Assembly (NCBI GenBank): GCA_015057455.1
Contig: SVEH01000021.1
Location: 1 to 63,827, forward strand
From: Lachnospiraceae bacterium
GTDB taxonomy: Bacteria; Bacillota; Clostridia; Lachnospirales; Lachnospiraceae
DNA length: 63,827 nucleotides
Reading direction: 5' to 3'
The notes beneath the pieces were generated by a model. That model was not told where the DNA came from, did no database searches, and saw nothing but the letters and a program-made list of their open reading frames with translations. Made by a program: the position numbers and the translations under genes. Positions 17,922-26,839 of the stretch are shown here, piece after piece; within the stretch, counting starts at the first letter, position 1; each line of letters begins with the position of its first letter.

Positions 17922-18076
17922 ATTAGATAATTCAAGTAAGGTATTAAGCAACATAGAAAATAAAATATTATTAATATACTAAAAAATATTTTCTATACTA
18001 TACAAAATAATATGATATGTAAAGTAATAAATAAAAATTCAATACAAAGTTTTATACTTTAGATTAGGAGGATATT

Positions 18077-18421
18077 ATGCCATATATTGGATCAAAAGTA
18101 AGTGTTAAAATAACACCAGAGCAAGAAAATGAATTAAAAACAAGATTAGGTCAGGCAATTGCCTTAATTCCTGGTAAGAGTGAACAATGGTTAATGACAG
18201 GATTTGAGGATAATTATCATTTGTATTTTAGAGGTGATAATAGTAGTCCAATTGCTTTTATTGAAGTAAAGGTTTTTGGAAGAGAGAATCCTGAAGCATT
18301 CAACAATCTTACAGGAGAGATAACAAAGATATTTAATGAAGTCTTAAGTATAGCTCCAGACCATATATATGTAAAGTATGAAGCAGTTGCTAACTGGGGA
18401 TGGAATGGAGCTAATTTATAA
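18077..18421 (+). CDS. MIF / tautomerase superfamily homologue
   Basis: A 114-residue protein matching macrophage migration inhibitory factor in length and layout. It begins Met-Pro, so after removal of Met the catalytic Pro would be N-terminal. IPGKSEQWLM, PIAFIEVKVFG and the C-terminal NWGWNGANL follow the MIF pattern closely. Members are small trimeric tautomerases (phenylpyruvate or dopachrome type); eukaryotic ones are cytokines. No signal peptide is seen. GGAGGATATT precedes the ATG. It is a single-gene unit closed by the terminator at 18421-18454. The biological substrate in bacteria is uncertain. Confidence 0.82.
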   Translation: MPYIGSKVSVKITPEQENELKTRLGQAIALIPGKSEQWLMTGFEDNYHLYFRGDNSSPIAFIEVKVFGRENPEAFNNLTGEITKIFNEVLSIAPDHIYVKYEAVANWGWNGANL

Positions 18422-18454
18422 AAACAAAGAGTCGCTTGCGACTCTTTGTTTTTA
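18421..18454. terminator. Bidirectional intrinsic terminator
   Basis: A 15-bp perfect inverted repeat, AAAACAAAGAGTCGC/GCGACTCTTTGTTTT, with T tracts on both strands. It separates the plus-strand MIF gene from the minus-strand AIM24 remnant. Confidence 0.85.
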
Positions 18455-18468
18455 TATTTATTATAGGC

Positions 18469-18594
18469 TTAATCACTACTAGATGGGAAGTATGGTCGTA
18501 AAACATCAGCAACTTTTGAAATAGGCATTGTTTCACCAGCATCTAATTCACAGATTACTACTGGTAAAGTTTCTCCTTCAATTGAGTATCTCAT
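18469..18594 (-). pseudogene. Internally deleted AIM24-family gene remnant (41 codons)
   Basis: An open frame on the minus strand with a plausible ribosome-binding site (AAGGA). Its first 23 residues (MRYSIEGETLPVVICELDAG...) look like the N-terminus of AIM24/TIGR00266 proteins, which normally exceed 200 residues. The remaining residues (VADVLRPYFPSSSD) look like the usual C-terminal tail. The frame is preserved across the presumed deletion. Either a decayed gene or a newly formed micro-protein. The family match is from memory of its consensus. Confidence 0.45.
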
Positions 18595-18648
18595 ATTTTT
18601 ATCCTTCTTGGTAATTATTAAATAGTGTGTTAAATTAAAGTGTATTAT

Positions 18649-19485
18649 TTATGAAATTTCTTCTGATTCAACAATAATATCTCCTTCGTAACTATTATTA
18701 GTAACAATAGTGTCAATAGTATCCTCACCACTTACTCTATTATAAAATACCGCTTCGGATATTCTATAGTATGGAACAGAATATAACTGAATTACTGCGG
18801 CAAATATTATAATTATTATAAATAGAATAGAAAGTAGTATAGAAATTAAACTATTTGAAGAATTGCTAATGTTTTTATTAGTAGTAAATAGTGCTACCAT
18901 TGGCAGTGCATAGCATACTGCAGATAATAAATAGTATCCTAGAAAACTAACATGAAGAGAGAATAAATTCATCTTGTTTCCATTCATTATGTGTCTTGAC
19001 TCTGTTATACAATCTAGTATTGAATATTCTGGGTGCTTAATTAAAATGTACAATGACATTGAATAAGAATAGCTTTTAATAATACCAGGTATAATAAGTA
19101 AACACATCCATAAAGCAATTAATATTGTTTCTACTAGTGTTAATATAATAGCTTTTATAAAAACTTTGACATTAGGAAATAGGTCTTTAAAGCTATATTT
19201 TTTGTTGTCTACAATATCAAGAGCTATTTTAGTAGTAATAACACTTGCTAGAATTTCAGTAATAATAGCAATTATATAAAAGATGCCAGATACTTCTTGG
19301 ACGTTTTCATTTAGAAATGGAATAAACGAATATATAATACCTTCTAGAAAATCATATTCTTTACTTGCTAAATCAATGAAGATTCCAGATATGGCACTTG
19401 TGGCTAATAGTATTAAAATATACTTTATCCAATTTCCTTTTAAAGATTCCTTTGCTTGTTGTTTAATTGACTTATTTGTTATCAT
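18649..19485 (-). CDS. DUF975-family membrane protein
   Basis: A 278-residue protein with about five to six membrane helices. The N-terminus (QQAKESLKGNWIKYILILL) and the central LLIIPGIIKSYSYSMSLYIL with ESRHIMNGNK fit the DUF975 family of clostridial membrane proteins, whose function is unknown. A short acidic C-terminal tail faces the cytoplasm. AAGGAG lies 8 bases before ATG 19485 on the minus strand. The AIM24 remnant follows 54 bases downstream in the same direction. A second, truncated DUF975 copy lies upstream at 19622-19825. Confidence 0.75.
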   Translation of the reverse strand: MITNKSIKQQAKESLKGNWIKYILILLATSAISGIFIDLASKEYDFLEGIIYSFIPFLNENVQEVSGIFYIIAIITEILASVITTKIALDIVDNKKYSFKDLFPNVKVFIKAIILTLVETILIALWMCLLIIPGIIKSYSYSMSLYILIKHPEYSILDCITESRHIMNGNKMNLFSLHVSFLGYYLLSAVCYALPMVALFTTNKNISNSSNSLISILLSILFIIIIIFAAVIQLYSVPYYRISEAVFYNRVSGEDTIDTIVTNNSYEGDIIVESEEIS

Positions 19486-19583
19486 TTGAATTACTCCTTA
19501 CTAATTATTTAATATTTAATATTTTATTATTTATTGGATGATAATAATGTACACCATATATTATAGATAGTATATAGGCAAAA

Positions 19584-19609
19584 TGCCAAAATAAGTAGTG
19601 TTATTTTGG
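19584..19609 (-). terminator. Inverted repeat after the DUF975 remnant
   Basis: GCCAAAATAA (19584-19593) pairs with TTATTTTGGC (19600-19609), followed on the minus strand by ATTTTGCC. A weak terminator for the truncated minus-strand gene, or an operator for the downstream DUF975 gene. Confidence 0.4.
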
Positions 19610-19621
19610 CAAAATTGCAAA

Positions 19622-19825
19622 TTATTTATTATTAATTACATATTCGTAGAAATCTTCCAAAGTTGGTGGTTCGGATTTTGTTTGAGATATAGTAGGTATG
19701 ATGTCGTTAATTTTACTTTTTTTATTATGTTCATTAGATAATAATGAATAAAAAGTAGCTTTTGGAATATTGTAATATGCAGTTGTGCATATTAATGTCG
19801 CTAAAAAAGCAAGAAGAGAAATGAG
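19622..19825 (-). pseudogene. C-terminal fragment of a second DUF975 gene
   Basis: The minus-strand frame ends at 19622 and contains a membrane helix followed by AYYNIPKATFYSLL, which corresponds to the last helix and the conserved PYYRISEAVFY region of the intact DUF975 protein next door. It has no start codon or ribosome-binding site: the frame is closed by TGA at 19828-19826 (minus), so everything upstream is lost. Confidence 0.5.
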
Positions 19826-19933
19826 TCAGTTAGTCCTTCAAGATTGCAAGAATTAATGATAGATTATAATGTTATTGATATAGAAGAAATAAAAAATAGA
19901 TGGATTAGCGAAATAGAATATAACGAAAAATAA
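19820..19933 (+). pseudogene. C-terminal fragment of an unknown protein
   Basis: A plus-strand frame beginning at the junction with the DUF975 fragment and reading NESVSPSRLQELMIDYNVID...ISEIEYNEK to the stop at 19933. It has coding-like composition but no start codon. It lies back-to-back with the minus-strand fragment, as if a deletion removed the 5' halves of two divergent genes. Confidence 0.35.
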
Positions 19934-20019
19934 AAATGTCAGAAAATTGCGAAAAAAGAAATGATTATTGGGTAGAAGTAAAAATATAGAATTGTTACAA
20001 ATCAATTTACAAAATTTGA

Positions 20020-20048
20020 TTGACAAGTTAGCAAAGTGTAATTATAAT
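20020..20048 (+). promoter_or_regulatory. Perfect consensus sigma-A promoter
   Basis: TTGACA at 20020-20025, 17 bases, TATAAT at 20043-20048. No intact gene begins in the next 400 bases, only the decayed small ORF and the broken lipoprotein. Confidence 0.7.
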
Positions 20049-20266
20049 TGAGGTGGTTGAATTCAAAAAGTGGAGATTAATATATAATAAGATAATTCAA
20101 TAGTGGTTGTAATCAAAAAATTCTAAGTTATCTTCTTTAGTTTTCACAAACATATATAAAATTTAATATAAAAATGTTATAACATTAAGCTTCATAATAT
20201 GGTGGTAGTAGATATTGCATATAGTTATTGCAATCAAAATAATAATTAAATATTATGGAGAAAGTT

Positions 20267-20475
20267 ATGGAAAAAGAGAAAATATACATATTTGTATAAA
20301 GAGAGTTTGAGCTATTTTAGTTGCTGTTTGTATGGTTTTTCCGGGGGAAAAAGTTCAAAGGTGGTCAAAAAGTCAATTAAAAGGTAAACCGGAAGGAACT
20401 ACTGTATATAAAAAGAATACAAAGTATGCACCAGCAAAGAAAAATTCCACATACAAGGTGGTTAAATGTAAATAA
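20267..20475 (+). pseudogene. Decayed small exported protein
   Basis: ATG 20267 follows GGAG (20257-20260) and encodes MEKEKIYIFV before a stop. In another frame, and after a TGA at 20308, coding-like sequence resumes with a hydrophobic AILVAVCMVF and runs PGEKVQRWSKSQ... to TAA 20475. Together these look like a short exported protein of about 65 residues broken by a frameshift and a stop. Confidence 0.35.
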
Positions 20476-20488
20476 GGAAGGTAAAAGA

Positions 20489-21561
20489 ATGAATTTAAGA
20501 ATAAAAGGTTTATGTGTATTTGTAATGGCAATGATAATATTAACTTTTTGCGCTTGTAATAATACAAGTCAAACATCAAGTACAATAAAAGCAAATAATA
20601 AATTTAAACAAATTGATAAAGATGCAATAGTTGTATGTGCAGATAGTTATGATTTGTTTTTTCCAAAAGAAGGTGGAATAACAGAAAGAAGGTTGCGACT
20701 CCCTATTATTGCAGGAAAAAATGTAAAAAAAGAAGATATTAAAGTAATTATAGAACATGTAGATTTTGAATATGATATTTCAAAACAGAAAAATGATGAA
20801 TTAGAATATTATACATATCTATCATATACGGATGTTGACTGGAATAAATTTACTGATTTATATAAAAATGATATAATAGAATTTAAAAAATATGAACAAA
20901 CTTATACAGAAGAATTTGAAAAAATTAATCAAAAGAGTTACCTCAGTATAATTATTATATGGCAACATTATATTTTGATGATGAAGTTGAAGATGAAAAA
21001 ATTACTAATATACAAATTACATGTAATGGAAAAAAACATAATATAAAAGGAAATATAGTATTTAGTAATAAATCTATACCAGATGTTAATTGTGAAGTGT
21101 TTCAAGAATATGGTATAGCTTATGATGAGGTTACATTTATTCCAAGTAAAGAAGGAAAATATAGTTTTGAGGGTGTAGAATTATATCCTAAGAAAGATAT
21201 TGAAATATTAGATGTTTCAACAATGGAGGGAAATCAGTTAGTAATTAATAAAGTGAATGCAGCAATTCAGGGAACTAATAGTATGGATAGAATTCTAGCT
21301 AAGGATTCCACTATAAATGTATCTGCAAATGAGAAATGTGTATTAAATATTGAATTAATTAATAATAATAAAAATGAGTTATTTACATATACATCTAATC
21401 CAGTAATTTTAATTAAATATAAGATGGATGGTAAAGAGTATATTGCAAATATTAATATAATAGCGAGTACAATTATTACTTCTAGTGAATTATACGCTAA
21501 ATATGTAGATGGTTTAGATGTTGGAATGTATTATGAAACTTTTTATAAAGCATATCAATAG
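20489..21561 (+). pseudogene. Frameshifted lipoprotein gene
   Basis: ATG 20489 follows GGAAGG and opens a lipoprotein signal with lipobox LTFCAC. The first frame runs past 20930 and then reads as unlikely sequence. The second frame (from 20959 and its in-frame upstream part) continues naturally as ELPQYNYYMATLYFDDEVE... to 21561. Adding one A to the four-A run at about 20927-20933 fuses them into one protein of about 357 residues. The product would be a surface lipoprotein with beta-rich repeats of no recognised family. It may be a real lesion, a sequencing error in a homopolymer or a phase-variable tract. Confidence 0.55.
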
Positions 21562-21874
21562 AAAATATTAGAATGTGTGTGAATGAGGTATAAGAAGTTT
21601 AAATGTAGCAGGTGATTCGACTTATGAAAGAAAGATTGCGTCGTATGCAGAAATAAGACAGAATATTATTATTTGCAATACAATCATCTAAAGTAGAAAT
21701 CATTAAACATTTAAAGTCAGAATAACTCACAGCATAAATAAAATCTTATTGATACATAAATTTTTACTAAAATTATTATTATATTTATTGATGATAAAAA
21801 TTGAATATGTTACGCTTAATAAGGAAGTTTGTAGTATAGTGCTAGTGCTATGGGCACATGGAATGGGGAGTATT
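21562..21874. other. Intergenic region with a coding-like relic
   Basis: A short open stretch (about 21606-21690) reads VAGDSTYERKIASYAEIRQ before a stop and may be another gene relic. No promoter of good quality was seen before the clostripain gene. Confidence 0.3.
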
Positions 21875-23824
21875 ATGAGAAAATTAAGTAAGTATAGTAA
21901 AGTTCTTATTGTGGCGTTATTATTAATAATAGCTTCAGTTCTAACAACTGGAGCTTTTGGTGTATATGTAAAAGCTGACAAGTCTAAGAAGTATGATGTG
22001 TCTGGAATGGAAAGGGATACTGCTATTACTGTTGATGGAGCAGGAACTCTTAATATTGAGAGGAATAGAAAAGAAGATGAATCTATTATGGGGCGTGAAG
22101 ATACATGGACTATTATGATATACATGGATGGAACTGACTTAGAGATGTTTAATGGAAGTGCAACAAAGGATTTAAGGGAAATAATGAGTGCTAAGATTTG
22201 TCAAAGCACGACTGAGAATGTAAATATATTAGTTCAAACTGGTGGAGCTGCTATGTGGCATAATTATGATGTTGATGAAAGTAAAACTCAAAGATTTCAT
22301 ATTGATAGTATAGCATGCCCAACAGTAGTGGAAGAATTTGAGATACAGAATATGGGCGAAGCAGATACTTTAACAGACTTTTTACAATGGGGGGTTGAGA
22401 ATTATCCAGCAGAACATATGGGAGTTATATTCTGGAATCATGGAAATGGTGTTTCTGGTGGGGTTTGTGTTGATGATGAAGATTCATTAATGGTACCTGA
22501 ATTAGAGTATTCATTTGCCAAAGTTAGTGAACAGATGACATGCAATTTTGATTTTATAGGATTTGACACATGTTTATCAGGTTCAATTGAATACGCCAAT
22601 GCATTGGCTCCATACGCAGATTATATGATTGCTTCTGCCAATACAGAGCCAGGAGAAGGATGGAACTACCAACACTTTTTAGATAAGATTCTTTTAGAAC
22701 CAACTTGTACAGTGGAAGAAGTAGGACAAATAATATGTGATACTTATTATGATACTACAAGCAAGAAAAATAAAGATGCAAGATTGACTATGGCTATGTA
22801 TGATTTATCAAAAGTAGATGAAGTATGTGTAGCTGTAAATGATTTAGCAAAATATATGTACGATACTGTAAATCAAGATGAAGATGCTTTTGATGAGTTT
22901 AATGAAATGCAGCTTGAAGATGATAGAATTACATATGGTGAAGAAAAAGAGAATATGGATATAGGTAGTTTGTTGGCATATTTTGATTCATCAAGAAAGT
23001 ATAATTTTAATACTAGTCAGTGTAAACAAGCATTAGAAGAAATGATTATATATAAAAGAATGTCTCTCGTATATGAAAAACACGATGGAGCAGCTATTAG
23101 TATGTATTATCCTGTAAAAGCTATGGGGATTTCAGAATATGCAGTGGCTAGAAATGTTTTGTTTTCACCATATCAGATGAAATTTTTAGAATATATGGGA
23201 TATAGAAAGGCAAATGGTACACAGTCAGGATTTGCTGCTAATAGATGGGAAAGTTCGCAGTGTTTCTATGAAAATGATTTTGAATTTATAAATTATTATA
23301 GAGATAAGAAAGAGGAAGAAAACTCTATAAAACAATTGTTACTATCAAATAGTAAGTATGCACAGGATGGTTTTGTGAACTTATGGATAAGTAATTTCGG
23401 TGGAAGTACAAACAAGGATGCAACAGATGCATTTAATAAGAAAGTTACAGATGATAGATTATGCAGATTAAGTTCACAAGAAGGTATTAATTGGATTTTG
23501 CCAGATGGACAAGAACTAACAGCTTATGTAGACTACAGTTTAGGAGAAGTTATTTATTCTATTCCAGTTGTTATAAATGATACGGAAATGACTATTAAAA
23601 TAAAGAAGGATGTAGAGACTGAGAATCAATATGAGGTATTAGGTGTATGGGATGCAACTATTAATAGTGATTATGAAGGAAGAGGCTACATGGATTTAAA
23701 TGTAGGTACGGTTATTACTCCTATATATGATGTATATAATGAAGAACTAGGTCAATATGAAAGTGAGTATGGAGAGGATTATGTTATATCTAGTGACTTT
23801 GACTTTTTAGTAGCATTAGATTAG
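21875..23824 (+). CDS. Secreted clostripain-family (C11) cysteine protease, paralogue 2
   Basis: A 649-residue exported protease, homologous along its length to the protein at 11707-13875 and sharing the WGVENYPAEHMGVIFWNHG block. The catalytic dyad is His189 (FWNHGNG) and Cys233 (GFDTCLSG). The domain starts near DTWTIMIYMDGTDLE. An N-terminal membrane or signal segment lies at about residues 8-30. GGGGAG (21865-21870) fixes ATG 21875; the longer upstream frame has no ribosome-binding site. C11 enzymes prefer basic residues at the cleavage site and are calcium-dependent. A strong terminator follows at 23893. Confidence 0.85.
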   Translation: MRKLSKYSKVLIVALLLIIASVLTTGAFGVYVKADKSKKYDVSGMERDTAITVDGAGTLNIERNRKEDESIMGREDTWTIMIYMDGTDLEMFNGSATKDLREIMSAKICQSTTENVNILVQTGGAAMWHNYDVDESKTQRFHIDSIACPTVVEEFEIQNMGEADTLTDFLQWGVENYPAEHMGVIFWNHGNGVSGGVCVDDEDSLMVPELEYSFAKVSEQMTCNFDFIGFDTCLSGSIEYANALAPYADYMIASANTEPGEGWNYQHFLDKILLEPTCTVEEVGQIICDTYYDTTSKKNKDARLTMAMYDLSKVDEVCVAVNDLAKYMYDTVNQDEDAFDEFNEMQLEDDRITYGEEKENMDIGSLLAYFDSSRKYNFNTSQCKQALEEMIIYKRMSLVYEKHDGAAISMYYPVKAMGISEYAVARNVLFSPYQMKFLEYMGYRKANGTQSGFAANRWESSQCFYENDFEFINYYRDKKEEENSIKQLLLSNSKYAQDGFVNLWISNFGGSTNKDATDAFNKKVTDDRLCRLSSQEGINWILPDGQELTAYVDYSLGEVIYSIPVVINDTEMTIKIKKDVETENQYEVLGVWDATINSDYEGRGYMDLNVGTVITPIYDVYNEELGQYESEYGEDYVISSDFDFLVALD

Positions 23825-23892
23825 ATTATAAATATACTGATTTTAACTTTTTAGTGAAAATAGATTAATATTTTCTATATGTTTTTGAGTAT

Positions 23893-23940
23893 AAGATGTT
23901 TTGTAAATGTATAAATAATTGCAAGACATCTTATTTTCTT
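23893..23940 (+). terminator. Intrinsic terminator after clostripain paralogue 2
   Basis: A 14-bp stem (with two G-U pairs), AAGATGTTTTGTAA/TTGCAAGACATCTT, followed by ATTTTCTT. Confidence 0.8.
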
Positions 23941-23967
23941 GACGATTGTTATATTTTGATATATGAT
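23939..23967 (+). promoter_or_regulatory. Promoter of mutS
   Basis: TTGACG at 23939-23944, 17-base spacer, TATGAT at 23962-23967. It begins right where the preceding terminator ends. Confidence 0.55.
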
Positions 23968-24046
23968 ATCTAGTGGAAAATATCGTAAAATTATTTGCAG
24001 CAATATGCAGAGTTACGGAAGATATTAGAATGGAGATAGAGACGAT

Positions 24047-26692
24047 ATGGCAACGTTAACACCAATGATGCAACAATATATGGATATTAAGAATCAATAT
24101 AAAGATTGTATTTTATTTTATAGATTAGGTGATTTTTATGAAATGTTTTTTGAGGATGCAGTAACTTGCTCAAAAGTTCTAGAAATTACACTTACAGGTA
24201 AGAATTGTGGGTTAGATGAGAGGGCACCTATGTGTGGTGTTCCTTTTCATTCTGTAGAAAGCTATCTTAGTAAGATGATAGAGAATGGGTATAAGGTGGC
24301 TATATGTGAACAAGTTGAGGATCCAAAAGAGGCAAAAGGTATTGTAAAGAGAGATGTAACAAGAATAGTAACACCTGGTACGAACCTTAATATGCAAGTG
24401 TTAGATGAAACTAAGAATAATTTTCTTATGTCTATTATGTATACTACGGATGCATATGGAATTGCAGTAGTTGATATTACAACAGGAGATTTTTTTGTTA
24501 CAGAAGTTGATAATGGTCGTAAATTAGAAGATGAGATTAATAAGTATTCACCTTCAGAGATTATATGTAATGAGGCTTTTTACATATCTGGCTTTGATAT
24601 AGATGGAATTGCTACAAGACTTAATATAGCAGTTTCTTCATTAGAATCATGGTATTATGATGAGGATAGTGCAGTTAGCAAAATAAAGAATCATTTTAAA
24701 GTAGATTCTTTAATGGGATTAGGATTAGTTGATTTTAGCATAGGTGCTATTGCAGCAGGTGGAGTGTTGCAGTATTTATATGAAACACAAAAGAACTCCT
24801 TAGATCATTTGACACATATAACACCGTATATAACATCAAAGTATATGGTTTTAGATAGTGCAACAAGACGTAATCTAGAATTACTTGAAACATTAAGGGA
24901 AAAACAAAAAAAAGGCTCTTTACTATGGGTATTAGATAAAACAAAGACAGCAATGGGAGCTAGATTACTTCGTAAGTATATAGAACAGCCATTAGTAGAC
25001 TATGATGAGATTGTAAAAAGACATGACGCAATTTATAGCCTTAATAATAATGTAATTACAAGGGAAGAAATTAGGGAATATTTGAATCCTATTTATGATT
25101 TAGAGAGATTACTTACTAAGGTTAGTTATAAAAGTGTTAATCCAAGAGATTTAATAGCACTTAAAACTTCTATGCAGATGATACCACATATAAAACTAAT
25201 GTTAAGAGAGTTAGATGATTCAGTATTATTAAAAGATTTGTGTGAGCAAATTGATACTTTGCAAGATTTAAGTGATATTATAGAAAAAGCAATAGAAGAA
25301 GATCCACCAATAGCTTTAAAAGAGGGTGGAATAATAAAAGATGGCTATGATGAGAATGTAGATAAGCTAAGAAGTGCTAAATCAGATGGTAAATCATGGC
25401 TTGCAGATATAGAGGCGAAGGAAAAAGAAAATACAGGAATAAAGAATCTAAGAATTAAGTTTAATAAGGTATTTGGTTATTATCTTGAGGTAACTAATTC
25501 TTATAAGGATTTAGTTCCTGAAACATGGACAAGAAAACAAACTTTAGCTAATGCAGAGAGATATATAACTCCTGAATTGAAAGAGTTAGAAGATATGATT
25601 TTAGGTGCTGAAGATAAGCTTTATAACTTAGAATACCAATTATTTGTAGACGTAAGAGAAGCTATTGCAGCTCAAATACTTAGAATACAACAAACAGCTA
25701 AAGCTATAGCAGCAGTTGATGTATTTTGTTCATTGGCTTTAGTGGCCGAGAGAAATAACTTTATAAGACCACATATGAATAAAAATGGTGTAATCCATAT
25801 AAAAGATGGTCGTCACCCTGTTGTAGAGAAGATGATTAATAATGGATTATTTGTTGAAAATGATACCTATCTGGATAATGATTCAGCAAGAGTTTCAATA
25901 ATTACAGGTCCCAATATGGCAGGTAAATCAACATATATGAGACAAACTGCTTTAATTGTCCTTATGGCACAGATAGGTTCATATGTGCCTGCAGCAAGTG
26001 CAGATATAGGAATAGTAGATAGAATATTTACAAGAGTTGGTGCATCAGATGATTTAGCATCAGGACAGTCTACTTTTATGGTAGAGATGACAGAAGTAGC
26101 TAATATACTTCGAAATGCCACAAAGAATAGTTTGCTTATACTAGATGAAATTGGTAGAGGAACAAGTACTTATGATGGTCTTGCTATTGCATGGGCAGTA
26201 ATTGAACATATAAGTAATGTATCCAAATTAGGAGCAAAAACATTATTTGCAACGCATTATCATGAACTAACAGAATTAGAAGGTAAGCTAGATAGTGTTA
26301 ATAACTATTGCATCGCAGTTAAAGAGAATGGTGATGATATAGTATTTCTTCGTAAAATAGTTAAGGGTGGAGCAGATAAGAGTTATGGTATTCAAGTGGC
26401 TAAGCTGGCAGGTGTTCCAGAAACAGTTTTACAAAGGGCTAGAGAACTTACAGACGAACTTAGTAATAATGATATCGCTAATAAAGTTAAAGAAATGGAC
26501 GTTAAAGGAACTAGCAAAAAGTCAGATGACAATGTAGTTAGAGAAGAACAACAATTAACATTTAAGTTTGTTGATACACTTACAACAAATACAGTGATAG
26601 ATGAATTGAAGGAATTGGATTTAAGTAAAGTTACACCTATAGAAGCAATTAATTTATTGTATAAGTATCAAGAAGAGATACGCAAAAATTAA
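24047..26692 (+). CDS. mutS: DNA mismatch repair protein MutS
   Basis: An 881-residue MutS, the sensor that clamps mispaired bases and recruits MutL. The mismatch-binding motif GDFYEMFFEDA near residue 27 contains the Phe and Glu that probe the mismatch. The ATPase domain has Walker A GPNMAGKSTYMRQ (near 621), Walker B LLILDEIGRGTSTYDG and ATHYHEL. The C-terminal helix region LYKYQEE probably supports oligomerisation. Length and order are typical of Firmicutes. A terminator at 26705-26757 separates it from the chemotaxis receptor, so mutL is not simply read through from it. Confidence 0.97.
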   Translation: MATLTPMMQQYMDIKNQYKDCILFYRLGDFYEMFFEDAVTCSKVLEITLTGKNCGLDERAPMCGVPFHSVESYLSKMIENGYKVAICEQVEDPKEAKGIVKRDVTRIVTPGTNLNMQVLDETKNNFLMSIMYTTDAYGIAVVDITTGDFFVTEVDNGRKLEDEINKYSPSEIICNEAFYISGFDIDGIATRLNIAVSSLESWYYDEDSAVSKIKNHFKVDSLMGLGLVDFSIGAIAAGGVLQYLYETQKNSLDHLTHITPYITSKYMVLDSATRRNLELLETLREKQKKGSLLWVLDKTKTAMGARLLRKYIEQPLVDYDEIVKRHDAIYSLNNNVITREEIREYLNPIYDLERLLTKVSYKSVNPRDLIALKTSMQMIPHIKLMLRELDDSVLLKDLCEQIDTLQDLSDIIEKAIEEDPPIALKEGGIIKDGYDENVDKLRSAKSDGKSWLADIEAKEKENTGIKNLRIKFNKVFGYYLEVTNSYKDLVPETWTRKQTLANAERYITPELKELEDMILGAEDKLYNLEYQLFVDVREAIAAQILRIQQTAKAIAAVDVFCSLALVAERNNFIRPHMNKNGVIHIKDGRHPVVEKMINNGLFVENDTYLDNDSARVSIITGPNMAGKSTYMRQTALIVLMAQIGSYVPAASADIGIVDRIFTRVGASDDLASGQSTFMVEMTEVANILRNATKNSLLILDEIGRGTSTYDGLAIAWAVIEHISNVSKLGAKTLFATHYHELTELEGKLDSVNNYCIAVKENGDDIVFLRKIVKGGADKSYGIQVAKLAGVPETVLQRARELTDELSNNDIANKVKEMDVKGTSKKSDDNVVREEQQLTFKFVDTLTTNTVIDELKELDLSKVTPIEAINLLYKYQEEIRKN

Positions 26693-26704
26693 AAAAATTA
26701 GAAA

Positions 26705-26757
26705 ATAATCGTCGTATATTATAAAGTTTGTTAAATATATGACGATTAGTTTTATAT
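26705..26757 (+). terminator. Intrinsic terminator after mutS
   Basis: TAATCGTCGTATATT pairs with AATATATGACGATTA and is followed by GTTTTATAT. Confidence 0.75.
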
Positions 26758-26839
26758 ATTGGAAATTACAATTTGCAATCGTATTTTTTTATATAATAAA
26801 AACTCCTCCGGGAGAATACTTTACTAAAGAGGTGCTTTT

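Noticed and set aside
24212..24397. Minus-strand open frame inside mutS
   Set aside because: Antisense shadow of a fully conserved gene.
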